Assembly: GCF_004769525.1 (NCBI RefSeq)
Contig: NZ_RQFT01000003.1
Coordinates: 876,561 to 940,560, forward strand
Origin: Leptospira bouyouniensis
Lineage (GTDB): Bacteria > Spirochaetota > Leptospiria > Leptospirales > Leptospiraceae
Direction: 5' to 3'
DNA: 64,000 nucleotides
Made by a program: the position numbers and the translations under genes
The notes under the pieces: generated by a model
What the model was told of the DNA's origin: nothing
Databases searched by the model: none
Seen by the model: only the letters and a program-made list of their open reading frames with translations
Shown here: one piece after another, positions 1 through 9,375 of the stretch
Layout of the letters: the number at the start of each line of letters is the position of its first letter
Numbering within the stretch: position 1 is the stretch's first letter

Positions 1-2
1 TA

Positions 3-530
3 TTCTGGAAAGAGAAACTTCGTTTCGCCCAATACTGTTTTGATGAATTGGCTACTTTAGATGCCAAATCCTTCCAAAAAAAGAGATCCAGTGGAAAATC
101 TCCTGAATGGGTTTTACAACAAATGGTCTCCTATGATAAAACCTTTCGATTTTACCTTCCCATATCATTGAAGATTAGTAGTTTTTTCTTTTTTCATAGT
201 TTCAAAGACCAAGAAATTGAAAAGGATCTTGAAAACATTCGGGATCGGTACACTCCACCAGCATTTCCTCCTCATTTTTGGGAAATCCATATTTCCGATG
301 CAAAAGAAATCAATATCAAAGCATTAGATCCAATCGTGAAACAACATTGTGAGTCATGGAAGGAAGTTTTGTTAGAATTGGAATTGAAACTTTCTCACAT
401 TTCTGAAACCGATGCGTACAGAAAAAGATATACATCCCTCACTGGAATTCATACTATTTCAGGAGCGATTAATAATTCGACTGAGTTTTGTCACTACCTT
501 TGGAATGCGTACATGACAAATACAAATTAA
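3..530 (+). CDS. 3' part of an unrecognised protein (5' end outside window)
   Basis: The reading frame is open from the first bases of the window (…FWKEKLRFAQYCFDEL…) to the TAA at 528-530, so the true start lies upstream. An apparent TTG start at position 48 is internal and has no ribosome site. The visible 175 residues are soluble, rich in aromatic and charged residues, with no signal peptide, membrane segment or motif that I recognise. It lies 45 bases upstream of icd in the same orientation, but icd has its own ribosome site. I cannot assign a function. Confidence 0.6.
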   Translation, partial: FWKEKLRFAQYCFDELATLDAKSFQKKRSSGKSPEWVLQQMVSYDKTFRFYLPISLKISSFFFFHSFKDQEIEKDLENIRDRYTPPAFPPHFWEIHISDAKEINIKALDPIVKQHCESWKEVLLELELKLSHISETDAYRKRYTSLTGIHTISGAINNSTEFCHYLWNAYMTNTN

Positions 531-575
531 GTATTATAAATTTGAATCAAAATGGATAGAGTTTAGGAGAAATCA

Positions 576-1787
576 ATGGGAAAAATTAAAGTAAAAACAC
601 CGTTAGTTGAATTAGACGGCGATGAAATGACAAGAATCATCTGGAAAGAAATCAAAGATCGATTCATTCACCCTTACTTAGATATTACATTAGAGTATTA
701 TGACCTCGGTGTCGAATATCGTGATAAAACGGATGACCAAGTGACTGTTGATTCTGCAAACGCAATCAAAAAACACGGAGTAGGTGTAAAATGTGCGACG
801 ATTACTCCTAACGCAGACCGAGTCAAAGAATACAACCTAAAACAAGAATGGAAATCACCTAACGGAACTATCCGTGCGATTTTAGATGGAACTGTATTCC
901 GTAAACCAATCATCATCAAAAACATCCCTGCTGCAGTCAATTCTTGGAAAAAACCAATTGCTATTGGTCGTCATGCCTATGGTGACATTTATCGTGACGT
1001 GGAAATTTTAGTTGATGGACCAGGAAAAGTAGAACTCGTTTACACAGATGCATCTGGAAAAGAAAAACAAAGACTTCTCGTAAATGAATTCAAAGGTGCT
1101 GGTGTTGCCCTTGCTATGCACAACTTGGATGAATCAATTAAGTCTTTTGCGAAAGCATGTTTCACATATGCGTTATCAGAAAAGATCAGCATCTGGTTTG
1201 CAACAAAAGATACCATTTCTAAAAAATACCATGCTCGTTTCCGCGATATCTTTGATTCTATGGCTAAAGAACAAGAAGCTGCTATGAAAGCTGCTGGTAT
1301 CACATATAGTTATTACCTCATTGATGATGCTGTCGCACAGATCATGAAAAACGAAGGTGGTCAACTTTGGGCTCTCATGAATTATGATGGTGATGTGATG
1401 AGTGATATGGTTGCTTCTGGTTTTGGATCTCTTGGACTCATGACTTCTGTTCTAGTATCTCCAGATGGAAAGTATGAATACGAAGCAGCTCATGGAACAG
1501 TGACTCGACACTACCGTAAGTACCAAAAAGGTGAAACTACTTCTACAAACTCTGTGGCATCTATTTTTGCATGGACTGGTGCTCTTGCAAAAAGAGGTGA
1601 ACTAGATGGTACTCCTGATGTAGTGAATTTTGCCCTCAAATTAGAAGAAGCGATCATCGAAACAATTGAAGGAGGAGAAATGACAAAAGATCTACTTTCT
1701 CTTTCAACAGCTGCTAAAAAAACAGAATTGGATACCTTCCAATTTATGGATGCAGTACAAAAACGTTTGGATGCAAAACTCAAATAA
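576..1787 (+). CDS. icd: NADP-dependent isocitrate dehydrogenase, eukaryote-type (type II)
   Basis: This enzyme oxidatively decarboxylates isocitrate to 2-oxoglutarate with NADP+ in the TCA cycle, in the cytoplasm. The 403 residues match the homodimeric eukaryote-like class rather than the E. coli type. The N-terminus carries [10 protein letters not shown] (residues 11-20). SPNGTIR near residue 95 belongs to the isocitrate-binding segment. NYDGDVMSD followed by [10 protein letters not shown] (about 268-290) is the family signature with the metal-binding aspartates. [11 protein letters not shown] near 305 forms the NADP-binding loop. Length is normal and all key residues are present. A good ribosome site (TTAGGAG) precedes the ATG. 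A strong terminator follows, so it is probably monocistronic. Confidence 0.97.
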   Translation: MGKIKVKTPLVELDGDEMTRIIWKEIKDRFIHPYLDITLEYYDLGVEYRDKTDDQVTVDSANAIKKHGVGVKCATITPNADRVKEYNLKQEWKSPNGTIRAILDGTVFRKPIIIKNIPAAVNSWKKPIAIGRHAYGDIYRDVEILVDGPGKVELVYTDASGKEKQRLLVNEFKGAGVALAMHNLDESIKSFAKACFTYALSEKISIWFATKDTISKKYHARFRDIFDSMAKEQEAAMKAAGITYSYYLIDDAVAQIMKNEGGQLWALMNYDGDVMSDMVASGFGSLGLMTSVLVSPDGKYEYEAAHGTVTRHYRKYQKGETTSTNSVASIFAWTGALAKRGELDGTPDVVNFALKLEEAIIETIEGGEMTKDLLSLSTAAKKTELDTFQFMDAVQKRLDAKLK

Positions 1788-1796
1788 CAAACAAAC

Positions 1797-1835
1797 ATCA
1801 CCCTGTCTTTTGACAGGGTGATTCACTTTATTTTC
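1797..1835 (+). terminator. Rho-independent terminator of icd
   Basis: There is a perfect 11-bp stem, ATCACCCTGTC (1797-1807) pairing with GACAGGGTGAT (1812-1822), around a TTTT loop. A T-rich stretch (TTCACTTTATTTTC) follows. It starts 10 bases after the icd stop codon. Confidence 0.9.
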
Positions 1836-1872
1836 TTGCCAGCTTTGTTTTTCCTTATCCAATAAACATTCC

Positions 1873-3141
1873 ATGTCGGATTCAACCAAATCTCAACTCG
1901 ATTCATTTATGGATTGGTATCTAGTTGAGATGCCTAAAATTGATTCACCTGCTTTATTATTTCATACCTATATTCAATATTTACAATCTTTAGGTTTTCA
2001 AATCATCCGAGGGAATATGGGTACTAAAACATTACACCCTCAAGTCGAAACCTTAGCATACCTTTGGGCTCCCAAATCTCAAAAAGAGTTAGTGGATATC
2101 CAGATAAATCCCTTATTCCATTCGAGTTCCATTTATGAATTTCCTGACTCTTTCATACGGGTAACAAAATTTCGATTGGGTTCTATCCAATCCTCTCAAT
2201 TCACTGCGAGTCCAATCCAATATGTTTTGACTGCGAAAAAAACTTATTATTATCAGTTCGAAGAAGGTTATACAGGTGAATTTCCATATCCAATTTTGGA
2301 AGAACTTGCACCTTCTGGTGCAACGGGTTATATTGCAGTCCCGGTGATTCAAAAAGGAAATAGTTATGCTTTTTTAAGTTTGTTAACCAAAAAACCATTT
2401 GGATTTGATACTACAGAATTAGATTTTTTAACTAAGTCATTAAACTTAATTGCACTTAAGTGGTGGACCTTTATTCAGTCGGAGCTCACCGAATCATTGT
2501 TAAGCATCTATTTAGGTAAAAGGACTGGTTCTACCGTTTACTCTGGTAAAATTTATTTAGGTGAATTAGATAATATTCAATCCGTAATTTGGTTTTCTGA
2601 TATTCGCAATTATTCTGGAATTAGTGAAACACTGACTCCTAAAGAAGTCATCCATTTGTTAAATGATTATTTTGGAATCGCAATTCCACAAATTGAAAAA
2701 TTTGGTGGAGAAGTTTTGAAACTTTTAGGAGATGGTATCCTTGCCGTTTTTCCTTTTAAAGAGAAAAACAAACTTGTTGTTGGTAAAAAAGTATTGCTTG
2801 CCGTACGCAAGTTAGGCGAAGAGTTGTCTAGGTTAAATAAAGTGAGGGAATCTGAAGGTAAAATTTCAATCCATCATGGTGTTGGCTTACATTCTGGAGA
2901 AATATTATACGGGAATATTGGATCTTTAGATAGACTGGATTTCACTGTGATTGGAGAAGCTGTGAATCTTACGAGTAGGATAGCAGGTATGTGCGGAGAA
3001 TTAGGTAAAGCTGTTTTGGCATCTGAAAATCTAGCACACCAAATTCCTGTTCGCTGGGAAGAATTGGGAGAACACAAATTGAAAGGAATCAGTTCGCCTA
3101 AAAAGATATTTGCCATCTCCGAAAAAAAACAGTCGATTTGA
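1873..3141 (+). CDS. Class III adenylate/guanylate cyclase with N-terminal GAF-like region
   Basis: The protein makes a cyclic nucleotide second messenger from ATP or GTP. The C-terminal catalytic domain covers about residues 230-420. WFSDIR (about 240) supplies the first metal-binding Asp and KLLGDG (about 282) the second. VNLTSR (about 363) supplies the transition-state Asn and Arg. All the residues needed for a homodimeric active site are therefore present. The first 220 residues have no signal peptide or membrane helix and look like a GAF-type sensory fold (PVIQKGNSYAFLSLL…FLTKSLNLIAL), which is inferred from pattern only. I cannot tell ATP from GTP preference. It stands alone after the icd terminator and converges on the glycosyltransferase gene 10 bases away. 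Confidence 0.9.
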   Translation: MSDSTKSQLDSFMDWYLVEMPKIDSPALLFHTYIQYLQSLGFQIIRGNMGTKTLHPQVETLAYLWAPKSQKELVDIQINPLFHSSSIYEFPDSFIRVTKFRLGSIQSSQFTASPIQYVLTAKKTYYYQFEEGYTGEFPYPILEELAPSGATGYIAVPVIQKGNSYAFLSLLTKKPFGFDTTELDFLTKSLNLIALKWWTFIQSELTESLLSIYLGKRTGSTVYSGKIYLGELDNIQSVIWFSDIRNYSGISETLTPKEVIHLLNDYFGIAIPQIEKFGGEVLKLLGDGILAVFPFKEKNKLVVGKKVLLAVRKLGEELSRLNKVRESEGKISIHHGVGLHSGEILYGNIGSLDRLDFTVIGEAVNLTSRIAGMCGELGKAVLASENLAHQIPVRWEELGEHKLKGISSPKKIFAISEKKQSI

Positions 3142-3151
3142 ACTTAAATAT

Positions 3152-3958
3152 TTAATGTATGTTCCTATATTTCCAAGCGGAATAGAGAACGATCCATGAA
3201 TCTTTTAGGAAATTAAATTTCGAATTTGCAATTTCATTCCAATCAATTGGGAATTCTGAAATTGTAAATTGATTTCGATAAAAAATTACAAGTAACTGTG
3301 TATCCCATAACCAACGTAAATCGGTTAACTTATGTTTGATCTTTGTATACGCAGATTTTTTGAAAATTTTGCAACCACATTGTGGATCATACATTGGGAC
3401 ATCGAAGATTTTGTTAAAATAATAAGAAAAAAGACGATTTGCAATATGACGGTAGAAAGATTTTTTTACGTTTCTACCCATCATCGGAATTCGAGATCCT
3501 GCAATCAGGTCGATTTTTTTGTTTGTGTCAATTGCATTCCATAAACGTTCGACTTCGTAAGCCGGCGTAGCTCCATCGGCATCTACAAAACCTACAAAAT
3601 TACCTTTTGCAACATCAAGTCCAAATTGTATTGCTCCTCCTTTTCCGATGTTCGATTCATAATGCAAAAGTTGGATTTTTGGATTTGAAAGATGTGATTG
3701 GATATTTTGTTTTAATTTTATAAATTCACGTTTTGGACTTCCGTCATCAACTATGATAAAATCCACGTTGGAATTCCCTTGAAAGGTTTTGACTAAGGTA
3801 TCTAAGTATTTCGGTAAACGATCAAATTCACAATAACTAGGTATGACGATACTTAGATGATTCTTTTTCATGGATTCAGAAAGAAATTTATTTCTCCTTG
3901 ATAGTTGTTTCGAATTTGTTTCTTCGATCAAGTCATTTATCGATGGAATCAGATACAA
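3152..3958 (-). CDS. Family 2 glycosyltransferase, dolichyl-phosphate-glucose-synthase-like
   Basis: This is a GT-A fold sugar transferase. LSIVIPSYCEFDRLP starts the nucleotide-sugar fold, IIVDDGS carries a nucleotide-binding Asp, and GFVDADG is the metal-binding DxD. The pattern of YESNIGKGGAI, IAGSR and YDPQCGCKIF is typical of enzymes that load a sugar onto a polyprenyl phosphate or act on lipid-linked glycans. There is no membrane segment. The start is uncertain. The TTG at 3956-3958 has AGGA five bases upstream and sits a few bases after the preceding stop. The ATG at 3871 would begin the protein close to the conserved fold but has no well-placed ribosome site. The 29 extra residues match nothing that I know. 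Confidence 0.85.
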   Translation of the reverse strand: MYLIPSINDLIEETNSKQLSRRNKFLSESMKKNHLSIVIPSYCEFDRLPKYLDTLVKTFQGNSNVDFIIVDDGSPKREFIKLKQNIQSHLSNPKIQLLHYESNIGKGGAIQFGLDVAKGNFVGFVDADGATPAYEVERLWNAIDTNKKIDLIAGSRIPMMGRNVKKSFYRHIANRLFSYYFNKIFDVPMYDPQCGCKIFKKSAYTKIKHKLTDLRWLWDTQLLVIFYRNQFTISEFPIDWNEIANSKFNFLKDSWIVLYSAWKYRNIH

Positions 3959-3964
3959 TTTGTC

Positions 3965-4564
3965 CTAACGGACGATGACCCATTTCCCATTGATACGACT
4001 GAGATAAATTGGTATGGATCCACTTTTTTTTGATGAGATCACAGGTTCCCCTTTTTGGTTTGTGATTTCGAGGATTTGTTGGTTACATAGTAATTTATAT
4101 TTGGTTTTGATCGGATCCAATTTCCAAGTTGATCCGATTACTTTTGTCATACCTTGGATCGACTTTAGCTCATCTGCTTCGACATATGGATAATAGCGTA
4201 CTTCTGAAGTGTCTTTGGCACGGAAAAAAGTTTGGGCTAATATTTTTTTAGCATCTTTCGAATTCAAAACTTTTGTGAAATCTTTAAGAAAGGATATGGC
4301 AGAAGATTCCAATTCGCTTGTAAGGCTCAGTGATTCAGCTTGTTTCCACAATCCGCTAGGAGGTAAAAATGGAGGTTCAAATGAAATTTCTTTCCACTCT
4401 CCTAACTTAATTGGTTTGGTTTCATCCCATTGGAAATGTTCGAATAATACACCTTCATCTGGGAATTGACCTTTTTGGCCTATGATCAATTTCACTTCAG
4501 CTTCTTTCGGAAATGACGAATGACCATTGTTCTTTTTGTTTTGTTTGCGTTCAGACAATCGCAC
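3965..4564 (-). CDS. Unrecognised secreted protein, apparently separated from its signal peptide by a frameshift
   Basis: The 199-residue body begins at a GTG with no ribosome site at a useful distance. It is hydrophilic and ends in YLSRINGKWVIVR. I do not recognise a family. The frame can be read upstream past the GTG (…NKLKV RLSERK…). One base out of phase lies a textbook leader, MKHIIFLLVFSIIGSFQGQ, starting at an ATG (4632) with GGAG in front. A single-base indel in the A/T-rich run around 4567-4580 would join the two into one exported protein of about 220 residues. If the base call is right the gene is a recent pseudogene or makes an unexported fragment. It ends six bases before the glycosyltransferase start. 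Confidence 0.6.
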   Translation of the reverse strand: MRLSERKQNKKNNGHSSFPKEAEVKLIIGQKGQFPDEGVLFEHFQWDETKPIKLGEWKEISFEPPFLPPSGLWKQAESLSLTSELESSAISFLKDFTKVLNSKDAKKILAQTFFRAKDTSEVRYYPYVEADELKSIQGMTKVIGSTWKLDPIKTKYKLLCNQQILEITNQKGEPVISSKKSGSIPIYLSRINGKWVIVR

Positions 4565-4566
4565 TT

Positions 4567-4632
4567 TTAATTTATTTGTCCCTGGAATGATCCAATAATT
4601 GAAAAGACTAATAAGAATATAATATGTTTCAT
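4567..4632 (-). pseudogene. Signal-peptide ORF orphaned by a frameshift
   Basis: ATG at 4630-4632, with GGAG eight bases upstream, opens a 21-codon reading frame. It encodes a lysine/histidine N-terminus, a hydrophobic core IIFLLVFSIIG and SFQGQIN, then stops at TAA 4567-4569. This is exactly the shape of a Sec signal peptide. The long downstream frame (3965-4564) is offset by one base. Confidence 0.6.
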
Positions 4633-4748
4633 AAGAGTTTCTCCAATGTTTAAGTAAGCGAGTATTCTATTCAAAAATGACAGAATTGTCGATGCGAAAA
4701 ATTGATAAGTTAGGTTTTTGAATTAAGTAATGATTTGAAGATTTGAAG

Positions 4749-5036
4749 TTAAGGAAGAAATTTATTTCCCTTTCGATCGAAGAAAAAATTAATATGTCCA
4801 ACAACATCTTCCACATTGTCCGCAAACATATATAGGTAAATCGCATTAGTAGTCCACTCAACAAAGGAAGTATTAAAACAGCATGAAGCAAATAAAATGA
4901 TTCCAAATTCATTTTTTGGCATAAAAACATATGTATTTATGTTATCAATTTTCAGAGTACACAATGTGAGAAAAATCAAACAGAGTGTGATGATCGGAAA
5001 CGAATGTTTATGATTGGCTTTTTCAAATACAAACAT
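4749..5036 (-). pseudogene. Rhomboid-family intramembrane protease remnant
   Basis: The 95 residues from the ATG at 5036 read like the first third of a rhomboid protease. FPIITLCLIFLTLCTL looks like the first membrane helix. The stretch ending TNAIYLYMFADNVEDVVGH matches the conserved rhomboid segment HxxxNMxFLxxFGDNVExxxGH. In intact enzymes the catalytic GxSG serine and His lie further on. Here the frame ends just after GHINFFF, and nothing resembling the remaining helices follows in any nearby frame. The conserved Trp-His/Asn stretch is also degraded. I call it a truncated, inactive relic. A TTG at 5058-5060 could extend the N-terminus by eight residues. Confidence 0.6.
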
Positions 5037-5130
5037 GGTGGAGTAAAAATTATTTTCCAAATCTATTTGGTTATGCGAAATTTGCCAATTCTTTTATGGA
5101 CCTGTTCGATTCGTAAGTCGAAGTGATGGA

Positions 5131-6972
5131 TTAGAACCACAAATAAAAGAAAAAGGTAAGACCGAGTAAGATTCCATACAACCATTCATCTCGTTTTCGA
5201 AATACACCACCAAAAGATTGATTCGTTGATTTTTTTTGGTATGTCAGGTAACAAAAAAACAGAAAAAAATGTAAAAAACCAAAGATAGCGATCCAATGTT
5301 TTACATAGGGCCACTTGACCCTGAAAATTATTAGAAATAGAAAGGTGAGAAGAAATAAGTATAAAATCAATTTGGTTTGTCTTGAAAGTTTGAGTTTTAG
5401 TTTCTTTGATTTGGACATTGCAGAAGCAGAAGATTCGGATTCTTTTCCATTTTGTAAGATTCTTTTTTCCAAAATGACTGCAAGAGATAGAACCATCAGT
5501 GCAAAATGGAAAATTAAAAATACACGATGTAAAAAATTCAATTCCTGACCAAAAGTAAGTTTAATGAAGTGGGGCGCCAATTCTGAATACAAATATGGGC
5601 TTAATAGAGAAAGTATCGGAGTTAATAAAATAGTCCCACAGACAATTCGAATGTTCATTCGTAGATTGAAGATTCCAAATAAGAATACCACAAGTAAAGC
5701 AGGAGTAAAATGTGAACTTTGGTTTGATAATTCGATGAAGAAGTTTTTCTTAGAGTTAGGATCAATAAGTAGGATCGCAAATGAAGTGACAATCAAAGAG
5801 AAACCTAAAAGAAAAAATCTACCTGATTGCATTTCTTTTTTATCTGATAATGTGATTCCTTTTTTCTCTATAAAAGGTTTATAAAAATCAATGGTAAACA
5901 AAGTGGCAGCCGAATGTAACATTGAGTCAATGCTCGAAAAAATAGCACCGAGTAAACCAGCAAGGATCACACCAATCAATCCATAACCAACTGGTACAAC
6001 AAGGACAACTAATTTGGAAAATGCTTCGTCAGGTGCAATGGTAGCCGTTTCTCCAAGAGAAGACCAAATTTGAAAGGCAGCAACTCCTGTTAATATAGAA
6101 AAAAATGGAACGGTAAGTTTGAGTAAACCACCCACTAAAATTCCAAATCTAGCTTCCCTAAGCGACCTACCACCTAATGTTCGTTGAACTACATATTGAT
6201 TTGTATTCCAGTAAAATGTATGTAATAAAAAAAGTCCACTAAGGGCTCCGGTCCATGGAAGGGTTGGGTGGTTTGAAGGGAGGTATAAATTCATTTTGCT
6301 GAGTCCATCAACTCGATTTTCTTCTTTGGCAAGTAATTCCCATAGTCCACCAACTTCTGGTCTTGTAATGGAAAGGTATGCGAGGACAATCCCCGATGCT
6401 AAAATCAAAATAGTTTGAATGACATCTGTATAAACAACCGACTTTAAGCCACCAAACCATGTGTAGATGGTTGAAGTAAAGGCAATCCAAATGACAAGTT
6501 CGGTATAAGTAACTGATAGACCTAGATTTTGTAAAAACGGTAAAAAACTTCGGGCTCCAATGTATAAAGCTCCTGTAAGTTGTATTGTGATGAGAATGAG
6601 TGAGATGGCAGAATAAATCCTACCGATTTCCTTTCCAAATTTTTCCTGTAAAAATTGAGATAAGGTGAAAAACTTCTTACGTCGAAAAATTGGTAAAAAT
6701 ACAAAAGCTAATAAAACAATCGCAGGAATGGAACCAAATTCGTAATGGCTCTGAGCAAACCCAACCGAAAAACCAATCCCTAACATTCCTACCAAATGGT
6801 TTGCAGAAATATTGGTTCCAAAAAGTGATCCTGCGATTCCCCACCAAGGTAGACTTCGGCCACCAAGGAAATAATCGTTTGATGAGGACTCTTTTCGACC
6901 AGCAATCATTCCAACACCCAATACAAGGAGAAAGGTAAGGCCAAAAAAAAGGATATCAATCGTTGTGATCAT
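5131..6972 (-). CDS. Sodium/solute symporter (SSS family, SGLT-like)
   Basis: A cytoplasmic-membrane transporter of the SSS family that couples Na+ entry to uptake of a small solute. The 613 residues form about 14-15 helices. The family's N-terminal pattern is clear: GRKESSSNDYFLGGRSLPWWGIAGSLFGTN followed by SANHLVGMLGIG. A later signature, AGLLGAIFSSIDSMLHSAATLFTIDF, carries the conserved serines near the Na+ site. IYTWFGGLKSVVYTDVIQ is the usual helix-5 region. The last 120 residues add extra helices and a Ser/Lys-rich cytoplasmic loop. The substrate cannot be read; SGLT-like members carry sugars, inositol or similar. It is divergent from the flavin monooxygenase gene and 113 bases from it, with no good ribosome site visible. 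Confidence 0.9.
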   Translation of the reverse strand: MITTIDILFFGLTFLLVLGVGMIAGRKESSSNDYFLGGRSLPWWGIAGSLFGTNISANHLVGMLGIGFSVGFAQSHYEFGSIPAIVLLAFVFLPIFRRKKFFTLSQFLQEKFGKEIGRIYSAISLILITIQLTGALYIGARSFLPFLQNLGLSVTYTELVIWIAFTSTIYTWFGGLKSVVYTDVIQTILILASGIVLAYLSITRPEVGGLWELLAKEENRVDGLSKMNLYLPSNHPTLPWTGALSGLFLLHTFYWNTNQYVVQRTLGGRSLREARFGILVGGLLKLTVPFFSILTGVAAFQIWSSLGETATIAPDEAFSKLVVLVVPVGYGLIGVILAGLLGAIFSSIDSMLHSAATLFTIDFYKPFIEKKGITLSDKKEMQSGRFFLLGFSLIVTSFAILLIDPNSKKNFFIELSNQSSHFTPALLVVFLFGIFNLRMNIRIVCGTILLTPILSLLSPYLYSELAPHFIKLTFGQELNFLHRVFLIFHFALMVLSLAVILEKRILQNGKESESSASAMSKSKKLKLKLSRQTKLILYLFLLTFLFLIIFRVKWPYVKHWIAIFGFLHFFLFFCYLTYQKKSTNQSFGGVFRKRDEWLYGILLGLTFFFYLWF

Positions 6973-7085
6973 AAAACGGTCTAGAATGGAATCGCCAGCT
7001 TCGATTTATTTAAAAATAAATGCAAGCGATAGATTTTTTGAAATCCTCTTGTGTTCTCTTGGTATCTCCGTTTCCATAGGCAACA

Positions 7086-8249
7086 ATGAATCCGATTCCA
7101 AACGCACCCGCCATTCGATCCGAAGATAACTCTGTAGAAGTTGCTTGGTTTTGTGACCTTTGCAATGGAGATTATGAATTTTTAGGAGTCCCGGATGGGG
7201 ATTTACGTTCTAGTTTTGAACATTGCGCCGATATCATTCGAACAGCTGATGAATTGGGGTATCAAAATATTCTTTTACCTTCTTCTTACCAAACAGGGCA
7301 AGACACTCTTACTTTTGCTGCCGCTGCATCTCAATTCACGAAACAAATTTCTCTCCTAACTGCGATTCGGTGTGGGGAAATCCATCCTCCTATGCTTGCA
7401 AGAACTCTTTCAACATTGGATCATATGTTAAAAGGTAGACTCAATATTAATATTATTTCGTCTGATTTGCCAGGCACAATTAAAGATAGCAAAACAAGAT
7501 TTGAAATCTCTAAAGAAGTGATCCAAATCTTACAGCAAGGTTGGACAAGAGATCATATCAAATTCGAAGGGAAACACTACCAATTTGATTTAACATCAGA
7601 TCCAGTAAAGTCATATCAAGTGAACGGTGGACCATTATTGTACTTCGGTGGGATCTCTCCAGATGCAAGGGCGTTATGCGCAGAATTTTGTGATGTATTC
7701 CTTATGTGGCCGGAGACAGAAGAACGTTTAGCTGATACAATGAAAGATTTAAGTGAACGTGCTGCCACATTTGGAAGAAAGATCGATTTTGGATTAAGAA
7801 TCCATTTGATCGTAAGAGATACAGAAAATGAAGCAAAGGAAGCCGCAAAACGTCTGTTATCAAAGCTTGATATTGATAAAGCCAATGATATCAAACATCG
7901 AGCTTTGGATTCCCATTCAGCAGGTGTATTACGCCAAGATGAACTAAGAAAACAAGCAGACTCAGAACTTTTTATTGAACCTATGATTTGGTCGGGCATT
8001 GGTCTCGCAAGATCTGGTTGTGGTTCTGCTATCGTAGGCACACCTGAACAAGTTTATGAAAAAATCCAACGATACATCAAAATGGGAATACGAGCTTTTA
8101 TCTTTTCTGGTTATCCTTTAATCGAAGAATCAAAGTTATTTGCAAATAAAGTTTTACCACAAATCAAAACTGTTAATTTTGCGGAAGCCCAAGGTAGGAA
8201 ACCAAAAGAAATTCCTATTACACCTCTCACTACAGGAGTAAGAAAATGA
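7086..8249 (+). CDS. LLM-class flavin-dependent monooxygenase, alkanesulfonate monooxygenase-like
   Basis: This belongs to the bacterial-luciferase-like (LLM) superfamily, with an (alpha/beta)8 barrel that uses reduced FMN and O2. It most resembles SsuD, which releases sulfite from alkanesulfonates. The supporting features are 387 residues, the N-terminal [14 protein letters not shown] strand, [22 protein letters not shown], the NIISSDLPG loop, and the late segment [18 protein letters not shown] with [11 protein letters not shown]. The true substrate is unknown. No dedicated FMN reductase or sulfonate ABC transporter is nearby. The next gene overlaps it by four bases (ATGA), so the two are translationally coupled. 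Confidence 0.88.
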   Translation: MNPIPNAPAIRSEDNSVEVAWFCDLCNGDYEFLGVPDGDLRSSFEHCADIIRTADELGYQNILLPSSYQTGQDTLTFAAAASQFTKQISLLTAIRCGEIHPPMLARTLSTLDHMLKGRLNINIISSDLPGTIKDSKTRFEISKEVIQILQQGWTRDHIKFEGKHYQFDLTSDPVKSYQVNGGPLLYFGGISPDARALCAEFCDVFLMWPETEERLADTMKDLSERAATFGRKIDFGLRIHLIVRDTENEAKEAAKRLLSKLDIDKANDIKHRALDSHSAGVLRQDELRKQADSELFIEPMIWSGIGLARSGCGSAIVGTPEQVYEKIQRYIKMGIRAFIFSGYPLIEESKLFANKVLPQIKTVNFAEAQGRKPKEIPITPLTTGVRK

Positions 8250-9151
8250 TGGTACCTCAAATTGAATTCCCAAAACACAATTTTTCTATTTCAAGATTGG
8301 TGTTTGGGATTTGGCGATTGCATGAAGATCCACTTGGAGCATCGGTAGAAAGGATTTATGAAAAAATTCAAACATGTTTAAATCTTGGAATCGATACCTT
8401 TGATCACGCCGACATTTATGGAGATTATGAAAATGAAGAAAGTTTTGGTACCGTTTTAGATAAACACCCTGCAATCAAATCAAAAATCAAAATCATCACA
8501 AAATGTGGGATCCAAGTCCCAGGAGTTAAATTTCCTACCAAACATTATAATACATCCAAAGAACACATTCGTTATTCTGTAGAACGATCCTTACGTAAGT
8601 TAAAAGTTGATTGTTTGGATGTTGTTCTCATCCATAGGCCAGATCCGCTAATGGATCCACAGGAAATGAGTGAAGTTTTTGAAACCCTAATTAAAGAAGG
8701 GAAAGCGAAACATTTTGGTGTTTCGAATTTCACAACATCTCATTTCCAAATGCTACAATCAGTGTATAAACGACCACTTTTCACAAACCAAGTGGAGTTT
8801 AGTTTATTTCGCACCGAACCTATGTTTGATGGTATCTTTGACCAAGCAATTCAATATGGATTTCATCCCATGGTTTGGTCTCCTACGGCTGGTGGAAGAA
8901 TTTTTTCACCTAAAACCGAGACAGAATCAAAGACTCATCAAAAGTTAGAAATGATGGCTAAAGAAAAAGGATGTAAGATCGATCAAATCCTTTATTCTTG
9001 GTTTCTAAATCACCCAGCTGGACTTGTTCCTATACTGGGTACAAATGATCTGAAACGAATACAGTCGGCTGCAGATTGTTTTTCATTTCCTCTATCACGA
9101 GTAGAGTGGTTTTCGCTTTTGGAAGTAGCAAGGGGGAAGGAAGTTGCGTAA
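8246..9151 (+). CDS. Aldo/keto reductase (YdhF-like)
   Basis: An NADPH-dependent carbonyl reductase with a TIM-barrel fold. The catalytic tetrad is visible: Asp and Tyr in [12 protein letters not shown] (about residues 50-60), Lys in IITKCG (about 86) and His in VVLIHRPDP (about 127). [13 protein letters not shown] and [12 protein letters not shown] (cofactor phosphate loop) are typical of the family. AGGAG at 8234-8238 precedes the overlapping ATG. Coupling to the LLM monooxygenase suggests the pair acts on one substrate, oxidising it and then reducing the carbonyl product. That is inference only. Confidence 0.92.
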   Translation: MMVPQIEFPKHNFSISRLVFGIWRLHEDPLGASVERIYEKIQTCLNLGIDTFDHADIYGDYENEESFGTVLDKHPAIKSKIKIITKCGIQVPGVKFPTKHYNTSKEHIRYSVERSLRKLKVDCLDVVLIHRPDPLMDPQEMSEVFETLIKEGKAKHFGVSNFTTSHFQMLQSVYKRPLFTNQVEFSLFRTEPMFDGIFDQAIQYGFHPMVWSPTAGGRIFSPKTETESKTHQKLEMMAKEKGCKIDQILYSWFLNHPAGLVPILGTNDLKRIQSAADCFSFPLSRVEWFSLLEVARGKEVA

Positions 9152-9169
9152 TCGAATATTTATTCGCCT

Positions 9170-9307
9170 ATGGAAAGTCAGGCGACCATCAAATCTCAGA
9201 TTGACAACAATAGAAATTTAAGAGCTGTTCCCGATAATCAAAATTTCTACAGTAAACAATTGCACGAATCGGAAAAGATTTTAGTCGTTATCTTAAATAA
9301 AATGTAA
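9170..9307 (+). CDS. Possible 45-residue protein
   Basis: A short frame from ATG 9170 to TAA 9305-9307 encodes a hydrophilic peptide (MESQATIKSQIDNNRNLRAV…EKILVVILNKM). It fills the gap between the aldo/keto reductase and the next gene. Codon use resembles the neighbours, but there is no ribosome site and no recognisable family. Confidence 0.3.
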   Translation: MESQATIKSQIDNNRNLRAVPDNQNFYSKQLHESEKILVVILNKM

Positions 9308-9375
9308 GTATCACAAAATTAGATTCTCGTTTCTTCCAGAGATTTCGGTGGGATGGACAAGAGAGGTTGTTTGTT

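Noticed and set aside
4667..4930. Minus-strand frame overlapping the rhomboid remnant
   Set aside because: It is a shifted frame; the conserved NVEDVVGH segment lies in the other frame.
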